DNA of 26,631 nucleotides from JAFGCY01 sp964609245 (GTDB taxonomy: Bacteria; 4484-113; JAFGCY01), in assembly GCA_964609245.1 (NCBI GenBank), contig CAZSSB010000042.1:1-26631 (forward strand), written 5' to 3'. The position numbers were made by a program, and so were the translations under genes. The notes beneath the pieces are model-generated. The model was given only the letters and a program-made list of their open reading frames with translations, was not told where the DNA came from and did not search any database. This document shows, piece after piece, positions 22,043 to 26,631 of this stretch. Positions within the stretch are counted from its first letter, which is position 1; each line of letters begins with the position of its first letter.

Positions 22043-24969
22043 CCCTCGGGCTCGTCGCCACCCGCCTGCTGCTGCTGTGGCTGGTCCTCCGGTTCGTCGA
22101 GCACCAGGCCCGCGAACTCCGGCGTGCTGAGGATCTCGTCGCGCAGCTTGGGATCGATGGCGATCGCGCCGCGCAGCTTCTCGCGGGCGGTGTCGATGTC
22201 GCGCATCATGACGTAGGCCAGCGCCTGGTCGACCATGAACCGCGGGTTGCCGCGATACTTGGCGAGGGCTTCGTTGAAAACCTCCAGCGCCTTCTCGTAC
22301 TCCTTCTGCTTCGTGATGCAGATGCCCTTGAAATGCCAGGCCTGCCAGTTCTCGTCATCCAGCCGGATCACGTTGTCGAAGTGGTCGACGGCCTTGGCAT
22401 ACTGCTCCAGCTCGCCCAGCAACTGGCCGCGCAGGTAGAAGGCCTTGTGATGGTTCGAGTCCAGCTTGATCGCCTCGGCCAACGCGTCGGCGGCTGCCAG
22501 CTGGTCGCCCAGGCCGTCCTGGGCCAGCCCCCGCTGGTAATGAACCTCGGCGTTCTCCTTGTCGTAGCGCATCAGGTACTCGATGCACTCCAGGGCCTCC
22601 TGGTAGCGCCGCAGCCGATTGAGGCAGATCGTCTTCTGCAGCCAGGTGGCGAGGTGAGTGCGCTCCACGTCCAGCGCGTGGTCGTAGGCCGCGACCGCCG
22701 CCGTGTAGTAGCGCTGCTTGTCCGCCAGTTCCTCGGCGGCCTCACCCAGCCGGCGGTTGGCCTCACCGAGCTCGAACCAGCCGCGCAGGTCCTGCTCGTT
22801 GCGGTTGAGGAAGCGCGTCAGGAACTCGATCTCGCCGGCGTACTGCTTCATCTCGCCCATCAGCAGCGCCTTGCGGTACCAGACCATGTCGTAGTCATCG
22901 TTGAGCGACAGCGACTTGTCGAACGCTTCCATCGCGCCCTGCTTGTCGCCCTGCTTGTAGAGGATCAGCGCCTTGTTGTACCAGACCCGGGCGTCGTCGG
23001 GATGCAGGGCGAGGTACTTCTCGGTGTAGGCCATCGCGTCGCCGAGGCGGTCGATGCCGTACAGCGCCAGTCCGTAATTGGCCCAGGCCTCGGGATCCTC
23101 CGGCTGCGCCGCCAGGTACTCCTCGTAGCTCTCCACCGAGCCCTCGTACTGGCTGGTCATCACCTCGGAGATGCCCCGCGATTTAAAGGACTCGTCATCG
23201 TCCTGGTTCAGCGCGATGCAGGTGTCGAACCGGCCGAAAGCCTGGGTGTCCTGGCCGAGCTTGCCCAGCAGCACGCCCTCGTTGTAGAGCGCCTCGAAGA
23301 ACCGGGGGCTGTTCTCGCGCGCCCGCTGGAAGCAGCGGATCGCCCGGAGCGGCTCACCGTCCCGATGGTGGCAAAGGCCCAGGTTGTACCAGGACAGCTG
23401 ATTGCCGCCGGCGACCGCCGTCGCCGACTCGTAGGACCGCCGCTCCTGCTCGTTCTGCCCCAGCTGGGCCGCCGCCAGTCCGCGGTTGTACCAGATGTAG
23501 TCCAGATCGCCCTTCAGCTCCAGCACCTGGTCGTACATCGCGATCTCCTGGGCGGGTTGCCCCAGGTGGTGGTAGCACATCGCCTTGGCCACGTAGGTGC
23601 CGAAGTTCTTGGGGTTGTGGGCCAGCGCCTGGTCGAAGCTGGCGATCGCCTCCTCGTAGCGGCCGGTCCGGTACTGCGCCCAGCCGAGTCCCCAGTGGAC
23701 CATCTCGTTGTCCGGGAAGCGCGTTGAGACGTCCTTGAGCTTGACCTCGGCATCGGCGTAGTTCTCGTGCTTGAGGTCGTTGAAGCAGTGATTGATCAGC
23801 TTGCGCTCGGCCTCATGGGCCGCCCGATCCTTCTCTTCCTTCTTGCGGAACATGCCGGAGCTGTCCTGCTTCCAGGTCTCCAGGATGGTGTTGTAGTCCC
23901 GCACCAGGAAGCCCTCGTCGAGCAGGTCGCGGTGCGCCAGACCGGCCAGCTCCGGCACCACGATCTCCTGTGCGCCCCGCAGGCTGCCGTAGCCCATCTT
24001 GTTGAAGCGCACGAAGGCCACCGCCAGCTCCTCCTCGATGCTGGTCAGGTCCAGTCCGCGGGCCAGGTGCTCGAAGAAGAAGTCCGCGTCGTCGGCCTCG
24101 AAGATCCGGAAGTCCTTGCCCTTGTCCAGGCCGATCGCCATCAGGTCGGTGATCGACTCCGGGATGTGCTTGGTGTTGCCCTGATACGCCCAGTACAAGC
24201 CGCCGTTGAGCACGTCGGGATGGTCGTGGACGATCTCCATCAGCATGTTCATCACGGAGTACTCGCTGCCCGAGTAGCCGATCACCACCAGGCCGACGTT
24301 GGACATCGACTGCACCAGGAAGTCCTTGAGGTCGTCGTTGTGCTTGGCCATCCCCTCGCGCAGGTAGCGGACGTCGTAGCGGTCCAGATCACCGTGGATC
24401 TTGACCACGTAGCGGTGCTCGGTGTCCTTGACCTCGCGCAGCTGGTCCGGGCCCTTGATGGTGATGCAGTTGACGCCGCGCAGCCAGTAGAAGGCGTCCT
24501 CGGTCAGGGTGTCCCAGTTGGTGCTGTAGCAGCGGTTGTTGAACTTCTCTTCCTTGACCCCGATCGCGTACATCAGCTGGGCCGGACAGGGGAACTTGCC
24601 CCGCATGTAGCGCTTGAACAGCTCGGTGCGCAGGTAGACCGACGGGTACTCCTTCTCCAGCGCCGAGATGTAGGCGAAGTTAGGGTTGAACCACTTCTCG
24701 CGGGACACCCACTCCTTAAGGTCCTCGGCCTCCAACTGGCCCCGCTTGGCCGGATTGGTCTTCTCGAAGACCTTGACGATGATCTCATCGATGATCGCCT
24801 GGGACAAGGGCACCCCCGCCGAGGCCGAGACACCGGCCCCGAAGAAGAACTGGAACTTGCCCGGCTGCGCCAGGATCTTCTCGATGATCTCGTCCTGGCT
24901 GACGATCGCCTCGTTGAGCACGTCCTTGCGGTCGCGCGTTTCGACCTTGATGCGCCGACGGATCGACAT
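22039..24969 (-). CDS. SIR2-domain protein with long TPR array
   Basis: 976 residues. The N-terminal SIR2-type domain (about 30-310) has the NAD-binding loop 'FFFGAGVSASAGVP' (41-54), 'STNWDTLTEDAF' with Asn151 and Asp153, 'VVKIHGDLDR' with His192, and 'VVIGYSGSEYSV' (229-239). A linker with a charged helix (about 360-390) leads to about 16 TPR units from residue 395 to 950, and the tail is Gln/Glu/Pro-rich. SIR2 domains of this divergent type act as NAD-depleting effectors in several phage-defence systems; TPR arrays often serve as sensors or scaffolds. No other defence gene is nearby, so a defence role is inference. It could also be an NAD-dependent regulator. GAGGGG lies before the ATG. 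Confidence 0.87.
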   Translation of the reverse strand: MSIRRRIKVETRDRKDVLNEAIVSQDEIIEKILAQPGKFQFFFGAGVSASAGVPLSQAIIDEIIVKVFEKTNPAKRGQLEAEDLKEWVSREKWFNPNFAYISALEKEYPSVYLRTELFKRYMRGKFPCPAQLMYAIGVKEEKFNNRCYSTNWDTLTEDAFYWLRGVNCITIKGPDQLREVKDTEHRYVVKIHGDLDRYDVRYLREGMAKHNDDLKDFLVQSMSNVGLVVIGYSGSEYSVMNMLMEIVHDHPDVLNGGLYWAYQGNTKHIPESITDLMAIGLDKGKDFRIFEADDADFFFEHLARGLDLTSIEEELAVAFVRFNKMGYGSLRGAQEIVVPELAGLAHRDLLDEGFLVRDYNTILETWKQDSSGMFRKKEEKDRAAHEAERKLINHCFNDLKHENYADAEVKLKDVSTRFPDNEMVHWGLGWAQYRTGRYEEAIASFDQALAHNPKNFGTYVAKAMCYHHLGQPAQEIAMYDQVLELKGDLDYIWYNRGLAAAQLGQNEQERRSYESATAVAGGNQLSWYNLGLCHHRDGEPLRAIRCFQRARENSPRFFEALYNEGVLLGKLGQDTQAFGRFDTCIALNQDDDESFKSRGISEVMTSQYEGSVESYEEYLAAQPEDPEAWANYGLALYGIDRLGDAMAYTEKYLALHPDDARVWYNKALILYKQGDKQGAMEAFDKSLSLNDDYDMVWYRKALLMGEMKQYAGEIEFLTRFLNRNEQDLRGWFELGEANRRLGEAAEELADKQRYYTAAVAAYDHALDVERTHLATWLQKTICLNRLRRYQEALECIEYLMRYDKENAEVHYQRGLAQDGLGDQLAAADALAEAIKLDSNHHKAFYLRGQLLGELEQYAKAVDHFDNVIRLDDENWQAWHFKGICITKQKEYEKALEVFNEALAKYRGNPRFMVDQALAYVMMRDIDTAREKLRGAIAIDPKLRDEILSTPEFAGLVLDEPEDQPQQQQAGGDEPEG

Positions 24970-25022
24970 CGAAGAACCCCTCGTGTTGACCTGAGATACC
25001 TTACTATGCGGGAAGCTCGGAG

Positions 25023-25028
25023 ATTATA
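25023..25028 (-). promoter_or_regulatory. -10 box of the SIR2-TPR gene
   Basis: A perfect TATAAT on the minus strand with a predicted leader of about 47 nt carrying the ribosome binding site. It lies 24 bp from the plus-strand rsmD box. Confidence 0.45.
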
Positions 25029-25052
25029 ACAAACACCTCCCCGCCGCACCCT

Positions 25053-25058
25053 TATAAT
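25053..25058 (+). promoter_or_regulatory. -10 box of rsmD
   Basis: A perfect TATAAT ends exactly 6 nt before the GTG at 25065, predicting a transcript that begins at the start codon. Confidence 0.55.
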
Positions 25059-25064
25059 CTGGCA

Positions 25065-25655
25065 GTGCGCATCATCGCCGGACAACTGCGGGGCCGCGAG
25101 GTCCGGGCGCCGCGCGGCAGCCGGGTCCGCCCCGCGACCGGGCTGGTCCGCGAGATGGCGATGAGCCTGCTGGGCGACCGCCTGACCGCCGCGCCATTCC
25201 TGGATCTCTGCGCGGGCACCGGCCTGGTGGGCTTCGAGGCGCTAAGCCGCGGCGCGCCCTGCGCCGTGTTCGTCGAGGCCGACAGCCGCCACGCCGGCCA
25301 GCTGCGCCGCACCGCCCGCGAGCTGGGGGTCGCCGAGCGCTCGACGGTGCTGAAGCTGGACGTCCGGCGCTGCTTTCGGGCCATCCGCAAGGTGCTGGGC
25401 TCCGAGCGCCCGGCCTGCGCCTTCCTCGACCCGCCCTTCATCGAGGGCATGGCCGAGGAGCTGCTGACCTGCTGCGGCCGCGAGTCGGCCGTGCTGGCGC
25501 CCGACGGGCTGCTGATCGTCCGCGCCCCCGGACGGCTGCCGGTGGAGGTGGCGGGCCTCCGGTTCCGCGATCACCGCCGGGCCGGCCAGTCCTGGCTGGG
25601 CGTCTATCAGCCGGCGGCCCCGCCGGATACGGGGAGGCGCGGTGCTGGTCGGTGA
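25065..25655 (+). CDS. rsmD: 16S rRNA (guanine966-N2)-methyltransferase RsmD
   Basis: 196 residues. The opening 'MRIIAGQLRGREVRAPRG' with 'RPATGLVREM' is the RsmD signature. The SAM site is 'FLDLCAGTGLVGFEALSRG' and the catalytic motif is 'FLDPPF' (about 124-129). It methylates G966 of 16S rRNA (E. coli numbering) during 30S assembly. The GTG start has no ribosome binding site and follows TATAAT at the leaderless distance. The next methyltransferase gene overlaps its last 14 bases. In many bacteria rsmD neighbours coaD; here it does not. Confidence 0.92.
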   Translation: MRIIAGQLRGREVRAPRGSRVRPATGLVREMAMSLLGDRLTAAPFLDLCAGTGLVGFEALSRGAPCAVFVEADSRHAGQLRRTARELGVAERSTVLKLDVRRCFRAIRKVLGSERPACAFLDPPFIEGMAEELLTCCGRESAVLAPDGLLIVRAPGRLPVEVAGLRFRDHRRAGQSWLGVYQPAAPPDTGRRGAGR

Positions 25656-26328
25656 GCTCAAGGTGCCGGAGCAGATCGCCGTCTGGGAGGGCCGGATGTC
25701 GCTGGCCGAGTATCAGCTGGCGGAGCCCGACCCGCAGCTGATCGCCCGTACCGATGCGCCGCGCAGCCGGCTGGAGAAGGCGCTGGACCTGGGCTGCGGC
25801 TGGGGCCGCCACCTGGTCTATCTCGCCCGCCAGGGCTGGCAGGTCACCGGCCTGGACTGGGCCAGGTCGGCCGTCAGCCACGCCCGGGAGGCCCTGGCCG
25901 AGCTGAGCCTGCCGGGGCGGGTGATCAAGGGCGATCTGCGCCGGCCGCCCTTCGATGACTCGCAGTTCCAGCTGGTGGTCGCCACCGACGTGCTGCAGCA
26001 CGGCCGGCGGGCGGACTTCCGGCGCGCCATGCAGCAGCTCAAGCGCGTCCTGCGCATCGGCGGCCAGGCGATCATCAGCGTGCCGACGGTCAACAACGCC
26101 CCGCCGAGCTTCGCCGGCATCTGGATCGAGCCCGACACGGTGGTGATGAGCGGCGGCGTCGAGGCCGGGCTGCCCCACCACTTCTTCACCGCGGGCGAAG
26201 TCCGCGAGCTGACGCGGATGTTCCGCGCCGTCGAGATCGATACCGTGGTCGAGCCGCTGCCGCCGGGCGTCGAGCCGCTGCACGACGAGCACCTCAACGA
26301 ATGGCTGTGGATCACACTGACCGGCTGA
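25642..26328 (+). CDS. Class I SAM-dependent methyltransferase
   Basis: 228 residues. Motif I 'ALDLGCGWGRHLVYLA' (51-66), 'VTGLDWARSAVSHARE', the acidic 'VIKGDLRRPPFDDSQF', then 'VVATDVLQHGRRADFRRAM' and 'GGQAIISVPT' show a Methyltransf_11/25-type fold. The substrate cannot be told; the 'LQHGRRxD..RAM..LKRVLRxGG' region is common in small-molecule and lipid or quinone methyltransferases. The GTG start overlaps the end of rsmD and has GGAGG four bases upstream, which implies translational coupling. Confidence 0.85.
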   Translation: MLVGELKVPEQIAVWEGRMSLAEYQLAEPDPQLIARTDAPRSRLEKALDLGCGWGRHLVYLARQGWQVTGLDWARSAVSHAREALAELSLPGRVIKGDLRRPPFDDSQFQLVVATDVLQHGRRADFRRAMQQLKRVLRIGGQAIISVPTVNNAPPSFAGIWIEPDTVVMSGGVEAGLPHHFFTAGEVRELTRMFRAVEIDTVVEPLPPGVEPLHDEHLNEWLWITLTG

Positions 26329-26359
26329 GGGCGCCGCCCCCGATCGCCCGCGGCGTTGG

Positions 26360-26365
26360 TATAAT
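26360..26365 (+). promoter_or_regulatory. -10 box of the tRNA-Ser gene
   Basis: A perfect TATAAT, 10 nt before the mature tRNA 5' end. It serves as an internal reference for -10 boxes in this genome. Confidence 0.6.
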
Positions 26366-26375
26366 CGCCTGCCGC

Positions 26376-26463
<88 letters not shown>

Positions 26464-26504
26464 GCCGATTCAGCCTTCAGGCCTCAGTCCCACCTGCGGC
26501 GGGA

Positions 26505-26630
26505 TCAGGATTCAGCCCCGGCGCCGGCCGGGGGACCTGGCTCCTTCGCTGCCGCCTCCGCCAGCGCCTCCACCTCGCCGGGCTTGATCGCGCCGATCCG
26601 CCGCAGCTCGGCGTCGATCTCCGGCGTGCG
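26505..26630 (-). CDS. C-terminal end of an unidentified protein (runs off the window)
   Basis: The minus-strand frame entering from the right edge encodes 41 residues ending at TGA (26507-26505). Codons end almost always in G or C, as in the neighbouring genes, and the segment 'TPEIDAELRRIGAIKPGE' looks like real coding helix followed by an Ala/Pro/Gly-rich tail. No family can be assigned from this fragment. It converges on the tRNA-Ser gene with about 40 bp between them. Confidence 0.55.
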   Translation of the reverse strand, partial: RTPEIDAELRRIGAIKPGEVEALAEAAAKEPGPPAGAGAES

Positions 26631-26631
26631 C

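Noticed and set aside
23767..25029. Long plus-strand open frames opposite the SIR2-TPR gene
   Set aside because: They are antisense shadows with no recognisable domains, while the minus strand encodes a clear SIR2 domain and TPRs.

Overview
The window is one contig segment from a GC-rich bacterium; it contains a 100-N scaffold gap at 1872-1971, so it looks like a draft or metagenome assembly. I cannot name the phylum. Gene content suggests an anaerobe or oxygen-sensitive organism that meets oxygen: indolepyruvate:ferredoxin oxidoreductase, superoxide reductase, rubredoxin, several ferritin/rubrerythrin-like proteins and a selenocysteine-type peroxiredoxin. Genes are tightly packed. Several genes appear leaderless (a -10 box 6-8 nt before the start codon), 19 of 27 visible stop codons are TAG, and four of five convergent gene pairs share one CTAG that is the stop codon of both genes.

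Layout. 1-228: an array of hairpins, then a promoter. 229-2600: a gapped dockerin/PKD lipoprotein. 2597-3202 (-): 3-methyladenine DNA glycosylase. 3263-4996 (+): unknown lipoprotein and an MgtC-family membrane protein. 5080-7281 (+): cytoplasmic hybrid histidine kinase, preceded by a possible leaderless leader ORF. 7278-9917 (-): indolepyruvate oxidoreductase operon with its ferredoxin module as a separate gene. 10146-16626 (-): an oxygen-defence and redox region with superoxide reductase-ferritin-rubrerythrin operon, another rubrerythrin-like protein, peroxiredoxin interrupted by an in-frame TGA at the peroxidatic position, rubredoxin-MutM, and a membrane cytochrome b5/DUF2231 protein with a diheme cytochrome c lipoprotein. 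16806-21269: housekeeping genes hisS, CCA-adding enzyme, recX and a CinA-type protein. 21290-24969: a coiled-coil membrane-anchored protein facing a 976-residue SIR2-TPR protein, a possible NAD-consuming defence effector. 25065-26328: rsmD and a second methyltransferase. 26376-26462: tRNA-Ser(GGA). 26505-26630: the end of an unidentified minus-strand gene.

The strongest finding is the peroxiredoxin at 12297-13004. The usual Cys codon in the FTFV-C-PTE motif is TGA, the frame stays conserved on both sides, and the bases after the TGA can fold into a hairpin with a GGUC apical loop and an unpaired U placed much as in the E. coli fdhF SECIS. A likely working scheme for the region is that rubredoxin feeds superoxide reductase, the seleno-peroxiredoxin removes the resulting peroxide, ferritins hold iron, and MutM repairs oxidised guanine. 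This scheme is inferred from gene content and order.
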